Shown here: one piece after another, positions 36,058 to 44,601 of the stretch
Numbering within the stretch: the first letter of the stretch is position 1
Layout: each line of letters opens with the position of its first letter
DNA from: DAIOEK01 sp964648485
GTDB taxonomy: Bacteria > Chloroflexota > Anaerolineae > Anaerolineales > Anaerolineaceae
DNA: 64,000 nt
NCBI GenBank assembly: GCA_964648485.1
Contig: CAZYOF010000005.1
Span: 1 to 64,000, forward strand
Direction: 5' to 3'
The notes under the pieces: generated by a model
What the model saw: only the letters and a program-made list of their open reading frames with translations
Told to the model about the DNA's origin: nothing
Databases searched by the model: none
Translations under genes and position numbers: made by a program

Positions 36058-36465
36058 ATGGTGTCACGGCACGAGCAATTCAAGAATCAGAACTATATCA
36101 ATCTGGAAACATTCCGCAAATCGGGTGAAGGAGTCAAGACACCTGTCTGGTTTGTGCAGGAGGGAGATTCACTATACGTGCGGACTGAAGCGAATTCCGC
36201 CAAGATCAAGCGCATTCGGAACAATAACAACGTGCGCGTGGCTGCCTGTTCGGCGATGGGCGAAGTGTACGGCGATTGGGTGGATGCCTCTGCCGTGCTG
36301 GTAAATGGTGAAAAAGCCGACCTGGTGAACCGCATGCTCAACAAAAAGTACGGCTTATTCAAAACCTTTTTTGATGTGCGCGCCAAACTGCTGCGGCTGA
36401 AGGGCGTGCCCGTGACCCTGCGGATAGACTTAAGAACTGACGGGGGAAAAACCCGTCAGCTTTAG
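36058..36465 (+). CDS. PPOX-class F420-dependent oxidoreductase-like protein
   Basis: 135 residues from ATG 36058, preceded by GGGAGGTG at normal spacing. The split-barrel flavin-fold elements are KTPVWFVQEGDSLYVRTEANSAKIKRIRNNNNVRVAACSA (residues about 25-65). Members of this subfamily use F420 or FMN to reduce varied substrates; the short length and KIKRIRNN match the PPOX class F420-type group. The substrate is unknown. It is convergent with the HTH gene, with 1 bp between the two stops. Confidence 0.75.
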   Translation: MVSRHEQFKNQNYINLETFRKSGEGVKTPVWFVQEGDSLYVRTEANSAKIKRIRNNNNVRVAACSAMGEVYGDWVDASAVLVNGEKADLVNRMLNKKYGLFKTFFDVRAKLLRLKGVPVTLRIDLRTDGGKTRQL

Positions 36466-36466
36466 A

Positions 36467-36793
36467 TCAATCCGGTATATCCCCCAAGACTTGTTGCATG
36501 TTTTGCTTATACGCGCGGAATGCCTCTCTGCCCCTGGGTGTCATCCGTAGTGTGGATTGTGGTTTCTTGCCGTTATACCCTTTCTGAATTTCCACGTACC
36601 CCGCATCTTCCAGCTTCTTCAGGTGCGTGGCGAGGTTGCCCCAGGTAAGCCCGGTCATACGCATCAAAAAAACGTAATCGGCGCTTTCCACCACATACAG
36701 GTAGGTGAGGATCATTAACCTCGCAGAGGCGTGGATCACCTGGTCGATCTCCGCCAGCAGTTTAAGATCGGGTTCACCTTTTTGGGGGCTCAT
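36467..36793 (-). CDS. Winged-helix transcriptional regulator
   Basis: 108 residues from ATG 36793 (GAGGGGG upstream). HASARLMILTYLYVVESADYVFLMRMTGLTWGNLATHLKKLEDAGYVEIQKGY (about 23-75) is a winged helix of the HTH_34 (ArsR/PadR-like) group that often pairs with a membrane protein gene. PQSTLRMTPRGREAFRAY is the wing and C-terminal helix. It follows the membrane protein gene by 1 bp on the same strand, and the palindrome in their common promoter is its likely operator. Confidence 0.85.
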   Translation of the reverse strand: MSPQKGEPDLKLLAEIDQVIHASARLMILTYLYVVESADYVFLMRMTGLTWGNLATHLKKLEDAGYVEIQKGYNGKKPQSTLRMTPRGREAFRAYKQNMQQVLGDIPD

Positions 36794-36794
36794 C

Positions 36795-37448
36795 TCATTC
36801 CCCCTCAACGGGTATTTGCACCGGCGGGAATTCTTTTAGCAGGCGGAAAAAGCTGACCAGGCCCATCACAACCATCACCAGGCTGACCAACCCGAAAGCG
36901 ATTGGGAAGCCGTGGTGGCCGGCACCCGCGTGTTGATAAAGCCATTCCCCGGCAGGGAGGGCGATTAATAGCAGGACACCGTACAAATAAAAACGCGGGT
37001 AATTGAGCAGCCATCCGGCAATGGAAAAAGCCAGCAGGAAGAAAATACCCATGATGCTGTAAACAGACCCGAATGGAGATTGTGTCGCTCCCAGGTAATC
37101 TGCCGGTTGGAAAAACTGGATAATGCCCAGCGTCAAAGCCAGAATGTTCAGGCCGACCATCAACAGGGTAAAGCGGCGCAGTCTGGCACCCCGTGCAGCG
37201 CTGACCGTAAATGTGCCCATGCGCGGCTGGATGATCTTCCGGCGGATGATGACGATGCCCAGGTAAACCAGCGCCCAGAACGGCAAGAAGATGGCGGAAG
37301 ACCAGAAATCGCCCAGCGATTCGCTGAGGATGGGTGCCAGCGCGAACAGCAACGTAAAGCAGCCTAAAAGCACATCCCATAACCCGTCACGGAATTTATG
37401 CTGGTATGCCCTTCTTTCCGCAGACTGCAGATCGAACATTGATTGCAT
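36795..37448 (-). CDS. Six-span membrane protein co-transcribed with the HTH regulator
   Basis: 217 residues from ATG 37448 (GAGAGGTTC upstream); a longer opening runs through the promoter and is rejected. The N-terminus FDLQSAERRAYQHKFRDGLWDVLLG is followed by six hydrophobic segments, including AIFLPFWALVYLGIVIIRR, LMVGLNILALTLGIIQFF, SIMGIFFLLAFSIAGWLL and AFGLVSLVMVVMGLVSFF. I cannot name the family. Pairs of this kind (membrane protein plus small winged helix) are common in Chloroflexota and Firmicutes and are thought to sense membrane or drug stress, which remains an inference here. Confidence 0.7.
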   Translation of the reverse strand: MQSMFDLQSAERRAYQHKFRDGLWDVLLGCFTLLFALAPILSESLGDFWSSAIFLPFWALVYLGIVIIRRKIIQPRMGTFTVSAARGARLRRFTLLMVGLNILALTLGIIQFFQPADYLGATQSPFGSVYSIMGIFFLLAFSIAGWLLNYPRFYLYGVLLLIALPAGEWLYQHAGAGHHGFPIAFGLVSLVMVVMGLVSFFRLLKEFPPVQIPVEGE

Positions 37449-37469
37449 ATGAACCTCTCTCTTCTTATA

Positions 37470-37523
37470 ACTTTGTAATACAAAGTACTTTGTAAGTATA
37501 GGGGATGATATTAGTGTTGTCAA
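37470..37523 (-). promoter_or_regulatory. Promoter and palindromic operator of the membrane protein-HTH pair
   Basis: On the minus strand TTGACA (37523-37518), a 17-nt spacer and TATACT (37500-37495) form a near-perfect promoter. Directly after it lie two overlapping perfect palindromes: TACAAAGTACTTTGTA (37479-37494) and ACTTTGTA-A-TACAAAGT (37470-37486). Binding of the winged-helix protein here would repress the pair. Confidence 0.8.
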
Positions 37524-37645
37524 GAGGGAAAATGGAATCTGGCAGCAGCCAAAAATATTTGAGTATAAAATAAACCATATCCGTTATATTTCCCGCGAGG
37601 GGAGTTGAAGTATTTCTCCTCATTTGTTAAAGCTAGAGGAAAGCC

Positions 37646-40612
37646 ATGCCAGCACCCGAAATCATCCATCAGCTTGTAGCCCGTTTTACTGAAAATCGCG
37701 CCGCCTATCGCTCCGGCAAATACAACGAAGCTCAGCTCCGCCAGGAATTTCTCGACCCCTTTTTCGAAGCCCTTGGCTGGGATGTGTACAACAAGAATGG
37801 ATACGCGCTCGACTACCGGGATGTGGTTATAGAAGATTCGCTCGAAATAGAAGGCACCAGCAAGGCGCCCGATTACGCCTTCAAGATCGGCAGGGAACGC
37901 AAGTTTTATGCCGAAGCCAAAAAACCCGCGGTGGACATCAAATATGATATTCACCCGGCGTACCAGTTGCGCCGCTACGCCTGGAACGCGCACATGGCAC
38001 TCAGCATCCTCACCGATTTTGAAGAACTGGCGGTGTACAACTGCAAAGATAAACCCAACCCCACCGACAGCGCCGCCACCAGCCGTGAAAAGCTGTACCG
38101 CTACACCGAGTACGAGGATAAATGGGATGAAATCGCGGAGATATTTTCACGGGAGTCGGTCTGGAAAGGTTCTTTAGACAAACCCAGAAAGCCAGGGACG
38201 GGCACCACCGAGGTCGATGACGCCTTTTTGAAGGATATCGAGGAATGGCGCACCCTGCTGGCGCGCAATCTTGCCCTGCGTAATCCGCACATCAGCGGCG
38301 AGCGCCAATTGAACTTCGCGGTGCAGATGACCATCGACCGCATCATCTTTCTTCGCATCTGTGAGGATCGCGGCATCGAACCCGATGAGCAACTCAAAGA
38401 ACTGTCCAAGTCCCCCGGCATCTACCCGCGCCTGGTGGAGTTGTTCAAAAAAGCGGATGCGAAATATAACTCGGGTCTCTTCCATTTCGCCGCAGAAAAG
38501 GGGGAGAGCACCGCCCCCGATACCTTCACCCCCGGCTTGACCATCGATGACAGGGTGCTGAAAGAAATCATCACCAGTATTTATTACCCCTGCCCGTACA
38601 TCTTTAAAGAGATACCTGTTGAAATTCTCGGGCAGGTGTACGAACAGTTCCTGGGCAAAGTAATCCGCCTCACGCCCGGGCACCAGGCGAAGGTGGAGGA
38701 AAAACCCGAAGTGCGCAAGGCGGGCGGTGTGTATTACACACCCAAATATATTGTCGATTACATCGTAACCCAGACGGTCGGCAAGCTGCTCGATGGCAAG
38801 ACCCCCGCCGAGGCTGCCGCCCTGAAGATCGTGGACCCCGCCTGCGGCAGTGGATCGTTTTTACTGGGAGCTTTCCAGCACCTGCTCGACTGGCACCTGA
38901 ACTGGTACACCACCGGCGAGCCCGAAAAATGGGCGAAAGGCAGAAACCCCGCGCTGGTGCAGAGCGCCGGTGGGGGCTGGCGGCTGACCACCGAAAAGAA
39001 AAAAGAAATTCTGGTAAACAACATTCACGGGGTGGATATCGACCCGCAGGCGGTGGAGGTGACCAAGCTCAGCCTGCTCTTAAAAGTGCTGGAAGAGGAA
39101 ACCGGGCAGATGTCTTTCGTGCAAGAGCGCGTGCTGCCCGACCTGGGCAGGAACATTCAATGCGGCAACTCGCTGATCGGGGAAGATTATTTCAGCGGCA
39201 GGCTGGTGGTGGAAGAGGGCGAACGCGAACGGGTGAACCCTTTCGAGTGGCAGCGCGCCTTCGCGCAGGTGTTCAAGCAGGGTGGTTTTGATACTGTTAT
39301 TGGCAACCCACCGTATGTACGGCAGGAAGCTTTGGGTAATGATAAACAATACTTTCAAACCCATTATCAAGTGTATGCGGGAACAGCAGATTTATATTCT
39401 TATTTTATTGAGCGCGGTGTGAGCCTTTTAGCACCAGGGGGGCAATTCAGTTATATCGTAGCCAACAAGTGGATGAAGGCGAGCTATGGTGAACCTTTAC
39501 GGGTCTGGTTAGGTACAAAAAATATTGAAGAACTAACTGATTTTGGAGATCTACCAGTATTTGAAGGTGCGACTACTTATCCATGCATTATAAGGATATC
39601 AAATAGTAACCTCGTTAAAAAACCATGGATTACTAGAGTAAAAACACTAGAATTTGAGTCATTGTTAAAACATATTGAATCATGTGGAAGTAGCCAAGAT
39701 CAAAATCAATTTTCCAGAAAGGGGTGGTCTCTAGCTGATGGCAAAGTAAGTGAATTATTATCAAAGTTAAATGAAAGTACTACTCCTTTAGGTGAGTATA
39801 TTGATGGGAAGATTTACTATGGAATAAAAACGGGATTAAATGACGCTTTTGTTATTGATGAGAAGGTACAAGACCATTTAATATCAAAAGATTCACGAAG
39901 TAAAATATTTGTTAAACCATTCTTGCTTGGCAAAGATATTAAAAGGTATTCTTCACCATTGTGTAAGAAGTATTTGATTCTAATTCCAAAAGGCTGGACA
40001 AGAATAAAAAGCCATAAAGCGAGTAATCCTTGGAGATGGTTTCAATCGAATTTTCCAGCTATTGCATCCCATCTTCTCCCTTATGCTAAAGAAGCTTCCA
40101 AACGATCGGATATGGGGGAGTACTGGTGGGAGTTGCGGGCATGTAATTATTACTCTGAGTTTAATAAACCAAAAATTATATTTCCTGATATTTCCCTTGG
40201 TGGGAATTTTACAATGGATACTGAAGGGAAGTTCTTCATTATAAACACATCATACATAATCCCTCTTGAAGATTGGTTTTTATTAGGACTTCTAAATTCT
40301 TCATTGATGTCATTCATCTATCGAAATATATCATCTTCATATCGTGGTGGTTACTTAAGGTATATTAATCAATATTTAGTGCAACTACCCATTAAGGTAT
40401 CAATTTCTGGTGATCATAATGATAATCCCCAAAATAAGCTAATACTCCTTACAAAGAAGATATTTTCCTTGAAGAAACTTACACAGAATACACCCCAGGA
40501 AATTGAGTTGATAAATAGGGAAATTGATGCCATAGATCGTGAAATTGACCGGTTGGTTTACGAGTTATACGGTCTGACCGAAGAAGAAATCCGCCTGGTG
40601 GAGGGGGAATAA
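37646..40612 (+). CDS. Type IIG (Eco57I-like) restriction-modification enzyme
   Basis: 988 residues. The N-terminal PD-(D/E)xK nuclease has LRQEFLDPFFEALGWDVYN (30-49), APDYAF (PD at 75-76) and FYAEAKKP (E90-x-K92). The methyltransferase has VDPACGSGSFLLGAF near 398 and NPPYVRQEALG near 553 (N6-adenine type). The C-terminal TaqI-like recognition domain carries KPFLLGKDIKRY and YRGGYLRYINQYLVQLP. Cutting and methylation in one chain is the type IIG design. From about base 39300 to 40555 the DNA is clearly AT-rich, unlike the flanks; the last 20 codons return to local composition. Starts with GAGGAAAG 7 nt upstream. Confidence 0.9.
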   Translation: MPAPEIIHQLVARFTENRAAYRSGKYNEAQLRQEFLDPFFEALGWDVYNKNGYALDYRDVVIEDSLEIEGTSKAPDYAFKIGRERKFYAEAKKPAVDIKYDIHPAYQLRRYAWNAHMALSILTDFEELAVYNCKDKPNPTDSAATSREKLYRYTEYEDKWDEIAEIFSRESVWKGSLDKPRKPGTGTTEVDDAFLKDIEEWRTLLARNLALRNPHISGERQLNFAVQMTIDRIIFLRICEDRGIEPDEQLKELSKSPGIYPRLVELFKKADAKYNSGLFHFAAEKGESTAPDTFTPGLTIDDRVLKEIITSIYYPCPYIFKEIPVEILGQVYEQFLGKVIRLTPGHQAKVEEKPEVRKAGGVYYTPKYIVDYIVTQTVGKLLDGKTPAEAAALKIVDPACGSGSFLLGAFQHLLDWHLNWYTTGEPEKWAKGRNPALVQSAGGGWRLTTEKKKEILVNNIHGVDIDPQAVEVTKLSLLLKVLEEETGQMSFVQERVLPDLGRNIQCGNSLIGEDYFSGRLVVEEGERERVNPFEWQRAFAQVFKQGGFDTVIGNPPYVRQEALGNDKQYFQTHYQVYAGTADLYSYFIERGVSLLAPGGQFSYIVANKWMKASYGEPLRVWLGTKNIEELTDFGDLPVFEGATTYPCIIRISNSNLVKKPWITRVKTLEFESLLKHIESCGSSQDQNQFSRKGWSLADGKVSELLSKLNESTTPLGEYIDGKIYYGIKTGLNDAFVIDEKVQDHLISKDSRSKIFVKPFLLGKDIKRYSSPLCKKYLILIPKGWTRIKSHKASNPWRWFQSNFPAIASHLLPYAKEASKRSDMGEYWWELRACNYYSEFNKPKIIFPDISLGGNFTMDTEGKFFIINTSYIIPLEDWFLLGLLNSSLMSFIYRNISSSYRGGYLRYINQYLVQLPIKVSISGDHNDNPQNKLILLTKKIFSLKKLTQNTPQEIELINREIDAIDREIDRLVYELYGLTEEEIRLVEGE

Positions 40613-40613
40613 G

Positions 40614-41639
40614 ATGAAGATAGAAATTGGCGAATCCTTAGTGTATTCATGGTTACGGCATGTAAAAAAATGCCAAATAGTGCAAACTAACTGGAAACCG
40701 TCCCCTGTTTGGGAAAAGAGGGATGTTAATTTATCGGTAGTTATGGAATTGATAAATAAGGAATTCGCAAATTCCGGTTTTGATATTTTTGGTAAAAATA
40801 AACTTGAACAATTAATTAAACAAGCAGAAATTGATGTATTAGGCGTGTTTGATGACCATAATGGCACCGAACCGCATTATTACTTTGTAGAAGTAGCATA
40901 TCATGATGGGGGGCTAAATTATGGGAACACTCAAAAAACGATAGCGAATGTGATAAAAAAACTTTCCAGAGCATATTTTGTGTTTCGTTCATATTTTAGC
41001 GATGGTGAAAACTGTTCAATTATTTTTGTCAGCCCTAAAGCAAGTATAGACACATTTGTAAATCCATTAAAGGAAAATTTAAGAATTTTGAAGGATTTAC
41101 TGTATCAGAATAATTTCAACCCGGATATTCAATTACTTGTGAATGAAGACTTCCAAAAAGAGATAATGTCTCCTACATTAGCAAATATTCGTCACGTCTC
41201 TGATTCTAACGAGCTGTTCTTAAGGAGTATTCAATTAATGCAACTATCAGAACAGTTTAAACGACGCCTCACAAATGATCCTATAGCTAATCAGCCCAGG
41301 CAGCGAAATGCGCAAAATCTCATAGCGAATGAAAATCATAATGGTGAGCAAAATCAACAATTTATTCGAACAAGACTATCAAATTTATCGAATTTGAATC
41401 TGTTACAGAGAATAGACATCATAAATTTGCTGAATAAGAATTTTTGTGAACAAAACTTCAACATGCATTATCCAATTCTTAAAGAGACAAATGAAAATAT
41501 CTATGATCATACGGGAATGGCAAGATATTATGTGCACCCAATTACATTATTGGATAAGGAATACTGGTTATGTAGTCAATGGTATCCAATCCAGAGATCA
41601 CGTTTCCAATATTGGTATGATCAAAAGAAAAATTTGTGA
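40614..41639 (+). CDS. Uncharacterised AT-rich partner gene of the restriction-modification enzyme
   Basis: 341 residues, starting 1 nt after the type IIG stop. Residues about 60-120, KLEQLIKQAEIDVLGVFDDH and HYYFVEVAYHDGGLNYGN, have an Asp-then-Glu strand pattern like a nuclease fold, but the usual lysine is not where PD-(D/E)xK would put it. KKLSRAYFVFRSYF and CSIIFVSPKASIDTF suggest further core strands. The C-terminal ~90 residues contain NLLQRIDIINLLNKNF and end WYPIQRSRFQYWYDQKKNL. It is AT-rich like the recognition region before it. It is probably transferred with that enzyme; function unknown. Confidence 0.65.
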   Translation: MKIEIGESLVYSWLRHVKKCQIVQTNWKPSPVWEKRDVNLSVVMELINKEFANSGFDIFGKNKLEQLIKQAEIDVLGVFDDHNGTEPHYYFVEVAYHDGGLNYGNTQKTIANVIKKLSRAYFVFRSYFSDGENCSIIFVSPKASIDTFVNPLKENLRILKDLLYQNNFNPDIQLLVNEDFQKEIMSPTLANIRHVSDSNELFLRSIQLMQLSEQFKRRLTNDPIANQPRQRNAQNLIANENHNGEQNQQFIRTRLSNLSNLNLLQRIDIINLLNKNFCEQNFNMHYPILKETNENIYDHTGMARYYVHPITLLDKEYWLCSQWYPIQRSRFQYWYDQKKNL

Positions 41640-41652
41640 TAAAAAATGGCTT

Positions 41653-41711
41653 AGGGTGAGGTCCTACCCCACCAACCTGCTTACTTATCAGGACGGGGTT
41701 AACCTCACCCT
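41653..41711. terminator. Hairpin between convergent genes
   Basis: AGGGTGAGGT (41653-41662) is exactly complementary to ACCTCACCCT (41702-41711), with a further CCCC/GGGG pairing inside. It lies between the partner gene of the type IIG enzyme and the convergent zinc-ribbon gene. There is no long T tract, so termination strength is uncertain. Confidence 0.5.
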
Positions 41712-41718
41712 GATTCTG

Positions 41719-42402
41719 CTACTTGGGTACGCACGAATGGCAGTACAGGTAGCTGCCGACCAGAAAACCACTTCCCTTCGAAAGCGGACGGTTGCAACCA
41801 TCGCAAATGGCTTCTTCCTGCCCGGTCTGCTCCCACCATTCCACCGCGCGCTGATGCGCGAGCGCGATGGAATCCACGCCAGTTTTTAGAGGTGTGGGCG
41901 CGCTTGCATACGCAGGCTGCGGGGAGGGGGTACGGGCTGCCTGCCTGGCTTTATCAAACCGCGTGGCGGCGTCGATCACCAGTTTTTCGAAATCCTTTGT
42001 CTGGTTTTCAGATATTAAAATCGGTCCGCCATCTTTTGGCAAAATCTGTAAAATCTTTGCCTTTGCGTACTCGTTATAGTTCACTTCAACTTTGTTGATA
42101 TCCTGCCATTTAACAAGCGCATTTTTCACCAAAGTAATATTCAGCGGGGTTACACCCGCATCATCCAACACGATGGTGGGTACCTTCTTGTTGTAGAAGG
42201 ATTTCACGACAACATATCCCATCCCCACGCACACCGCGATCATGATCAATCCGACCACGATATTTGTAAAGTCAAAGTTGTAACCCATGTTGGCGATACT
42301 GGCAACGATGCCTGCCGCGAAAAATAATAAAAGTAACACGCTAACCGCATAACCAAAAACGCCCTTCTTCTGGGAAATGAGAGGGTATTCACGCCTGTCC
42401 AT
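41719..42402 (-). CDS. Membrane protein with C-terminal zinc ribbon
   Basis: 227 residues. Two membrane spans (GYAVSVLLLLFFAAGIVASI and VVGLIMIAVCVGMGYVVVKSF) are followed by a PH-like beta domain (IVLDDAGVTPLNITLVKNALVKWQDINKVEV near 75-105), a Pro/Ala-rich linker (PSPQPAYASAPTP) and a C-terminal zinc ribbon with CDGC near 200 and CHSC near 222. Domain order suggests a membrane-anchored adaptor with a cytoplasmic domain. RBS AGGAGTT precedes the ATG. It has no obvious link with the neighbouring restriction genes. Confidence 0.75.
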   Translation of the reverse strand: MDRREYPLISQKKGVFGYAVSVLLLLFFAAGIVASIANMGYNFDFTNIVVGLIMIAVCVGMGYVVVKSFYNKKVPTIVLDDAGVTPLNITLVKNALVKWQDINKVEVNYNEYAKAKILQILPKDGGPILISENQTKDFEKLVIDAATRFDKARQAARTPSPQPAYASAPTPLKTGVDSIALAHQRAVEWWEQTGQEEAICDGCNRPLSKGSGFLVGSYLYCHSCVPK

Positions 42403-42807
42403 AACTCCTCCTGTGAATTAAGAACTGGTTTCCAGTGTTCTGTCTGGTGTGAAGGAGCAAGCTGAAGCGCAAAGTGACTGGAATTGGTGTTACACCTGTT
42501 GGAATGATTTATTTTATATTTGGTTTTTTTGCAAAACAATTATTTTTGATAGGGAAAATTTTGTTAGTTTATACCCACCAAGTATTTTTGCTTTTCCCTC
42601 CTGCTCATGCCATCCCCGCTGTTGCAGCGGGGCTCTTCCCCGCCAACTTCCCGAAATTAGTTTTCCATTACCTGTCACTTTTGACAGGTTTCTTTACATA
42701 AACCAGAACCGTATACTAGTTTTACATAAGCTACTTTTCCGGTGAATTGTTTCCTTTTGTTTGAATCGCCCCTTTTTTATCTGCGAATCACATGCACGAT
42801 ACTTTGG
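42403..42807. other. 405-bp intergenic region with small hairpins
   Basis: No convincing gene. A CCCCGCT/AGCGGGG hairpin lies at 42614-42632. CCTGTCA-cttt-TGACAGG at 42671-42688 is followed by TTTCTTT and looks like a weak plus-strand terminator, although no plus-strand gene ends nearby. The 9-mer TTTACATAA is repeated at about 42693 and 42720. The start of this region carries the promoter side of the zinc-ribbon gene. Confidence 0.5.
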
Positions 42808-44601
42808 CTACCCTGTACTCTCAATCACCTGCCGGTGAACCTCGCGCAGCCTGCCGGCATCCATCTTTTCCACTTTCCGGTCGTAGGTCAGGTAGCCGTT
42901 GATCTCAATTTCCACATCGGTGGTTTCGGTGTAAACCGCGGCTGCCAGACCGCGCGGAATGAGCGGCAGCAGTTCCCGCTCCAGCAGCTTCACGTAGGCA
43001 TCTGTCAGCGCCTCGCGGTTGTCGTAAAAGCGGTAGCCGAACTTCTTCTGCGCATCCCACATGTGACCGGGAACCTTCAAACTGTATCCGCCAAACTCGC
43101 TGATGATGAACGCACGCCCATCCGCTCTGGGGCGGAACAGCTTCTTAAAGTAAATATGCCGGCTCTGAAAATCTCCGCCGCCCTGGTCAAACCAGCCCGA
43201 GGCGTGATCCACCAGCCGGGTGGTGTCGTATCCCTTCAGCCATTCCGCCGTCTCGCGCGCGTGGAACTGTCCCCAGCTTTCGTTGAAGGGCACCCACACG
43301 GCAATGCACGGAGCATTATAGAGGTGATCCACCATCCCCTGCAGTTCGCGGCAGTACTCCACCCGGTTGGATTCATCCTCCCTGCCAAAACGTTTCAGGT
43401 TGCGGGAGTCATTCCTATTGAAGCCTACACTCAACGACAGGAACGCCACCACCTCGCCGTCAATCAACCCACCATTGGGCATATCCTGCCATACGATCAT
43501 CCCCAGCCTGTCGCAGTGATAATACCAGCGCAGCGGTTCCACCTTGATGTGCTTGCGGATCATATTGCAGCCGATCTGGCGGGTGTACTCAATGTCGTAC
43601 AGCATGGCTTCTTCGCTGGGCGGCGCGTAGAGCCCATCGGGGAAGTAGCCCTGGTCGAGCGGACCATACAAAAAGAGCGGTTTGCCGTTTAGCGTAAAGC
43701 GCGGGTAGCCCTGTTCATCGGGTGCCAGACCGAAGGAGCGCATGGCAAAGTAACTGCCCACTTCATCCAGCAGGTGCTCACCCCGGTACAGGCTCACCTT
43801 CAGATCGTAAAGGAAGGGATCTTCCGGGCACCACAACCGCGGATTCGGGACCTTGAGCACCAGAGCTTCTCCGGCGGGGGCTTCCATACGGGAGATTTGT
43901 GTGCCATCCGCTTGCGCGATTGCCGCCAGGTGCAGCCTGGCAGCGGATTCCCCACCGCGCAGGCTCACCTCCAAACGCAAGGTCTCGCCAGGCAGGTTTG
44001 GGGTGATGCGCAGCGAGTCGATGCTGACCGCGGGCACACTCTCCATCCACACTGTTTGCCAGATGCCTGAAACAGCCGTGTACCAGATCCCTTTGGGTTT
44101 CAGCACCTGCTTGCCGCGCTGCTGCATCTGCGTGTCGGTCGGATCCCAGACTGAAACCACCAGTTCATTTTCACCTGCTTTCAGATGAGGGCTGATGTCA
44201 AGGGTGAAAGGCAGGTATCCACCGCGATGGGAGCCAACCCAAACATTGTTCAGCCAGACCTCACACAGGTAATCCACCGCGCCGAAGTGCAGCAAAATGC
44301 GTCCGTCAGCGCCTGCACCCTTCAGCAAATCCGGCCGCGGGTCGGGAAGGGTGCGGCGGTACCACAATTTCTGATCGGGCAGCAGCGCTTTTTGCACCCC
44401 TGAAAGGAGCGATTCTACCGGGTAGGGCACGAGGATTTCACCATGCCACGAATCCGGTCGGGGGTCATCTTTGCCGGTGATGGCGTACTGCCAGCTTCCG
44501 TTGAGGTTGAGCCAGCCGGGGCGGGTTATTTGCGGGCGGGGGTATTCGGGCAGGGGAACCGGCAGGGATGGATTCCAGGGTGTGCGTAACGCTTCGGGCA
44601 T
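42808..44601 (-). CDS. Glycoside hydrolase family 2 (beta-galactosidase/glucuronidase-like)
   Basis: 597 residues from ATG 44601, which overlaps the GH127 stop by 1 nt (TGATG). The N-terminal jelly roll is recognisable (WLNLNGSWQYAI near 30, SHRGGYLPFTLDIS near 130), then an immunoglobulin-like domain, then the TIM barrel: YTRQIGCNMIRKHIKVE, VPFNESWGQF near 438 (acid/base Glu) and FIISEFGGYS near 500 (nucleophile Glu). It is shorter than LacZ and has no signal peptide, so it acts on imported oligosaccharides. Operon position with GH127 suggests beta-galactoside, beta-arabinoside or related residues in plant glycans; exact specificity is not determinable. Confidence 0.9.
   Translation of the reverse strand: MPEALRTPWNPSLPVPLPEYPRPQITRPGWLNLNGSWQYAITGKDDPRPDSWHGEILVPYPVESLLSGVQKALLPDQKLWYRRTLPDPRPDLLKGAGADGRILLHFGAVDYLCEVWLNNVWVGSHRGGYLPFTLDISPHLKAGENELVVSVWDPTDTQMQQRGKQVLKPKGIWYTAVSGIWQTVWMESVPAVSIDSLRITPNLPGETLRLEVSLRGGESAARLHLAAIAQADGTQISRMEAPAGEALVLKVPNPRLWCPEDPFLYDLKVSLYRGEHLLDEVGSYFAMRSFGLAPDEQGYPRFTLNGKPLFLYGPLDQGYFPDGLYAPPSEEAMLYDIEYTRQIGCNMIRKHIKVEPLRWYYHCDRLGMIVWQDMPNGGLIDGEVVAFLSLSVGFNRNDSRNLKRFGREDESNRVEYCRELQGMVDHLYNAPCIAVWVPFNESWGQFHARETAEWLKGYDTTRLVDHASGWFDQGGGDFQSRHIYFKKLFRPRADGRAFIISEFGGYSLKVPGHMWDAQKKFGYRFYDNREALTDAYVKLLERELLPLIPRGLAAAVYTETTDVEIEINGYLTYDRKVEKMDAGRLREVHRQVIESTG

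Noticed and set aside
37520..37993. A 157-codon minus-strand frame at the start of the type IIG gene
   Set aside because: It is antisense to the nuclease domain with its intact PD and ExK residues and has no family features.
42449..42745. A 75-98 codon plus-strand frame in the 405-bp gap
   Set aside because: It reads through two hairpins, lacks a ribosome site and shows no domain; the region is better described as intergenic.
42742..43692. A 316-codon plus-strand open frame opposite the GH2 gene
   Set aside because: It lies antisense to the GH2 hydrolase with intact catalytic motifs; the translation shows no family features and is a GC-driven shadow.
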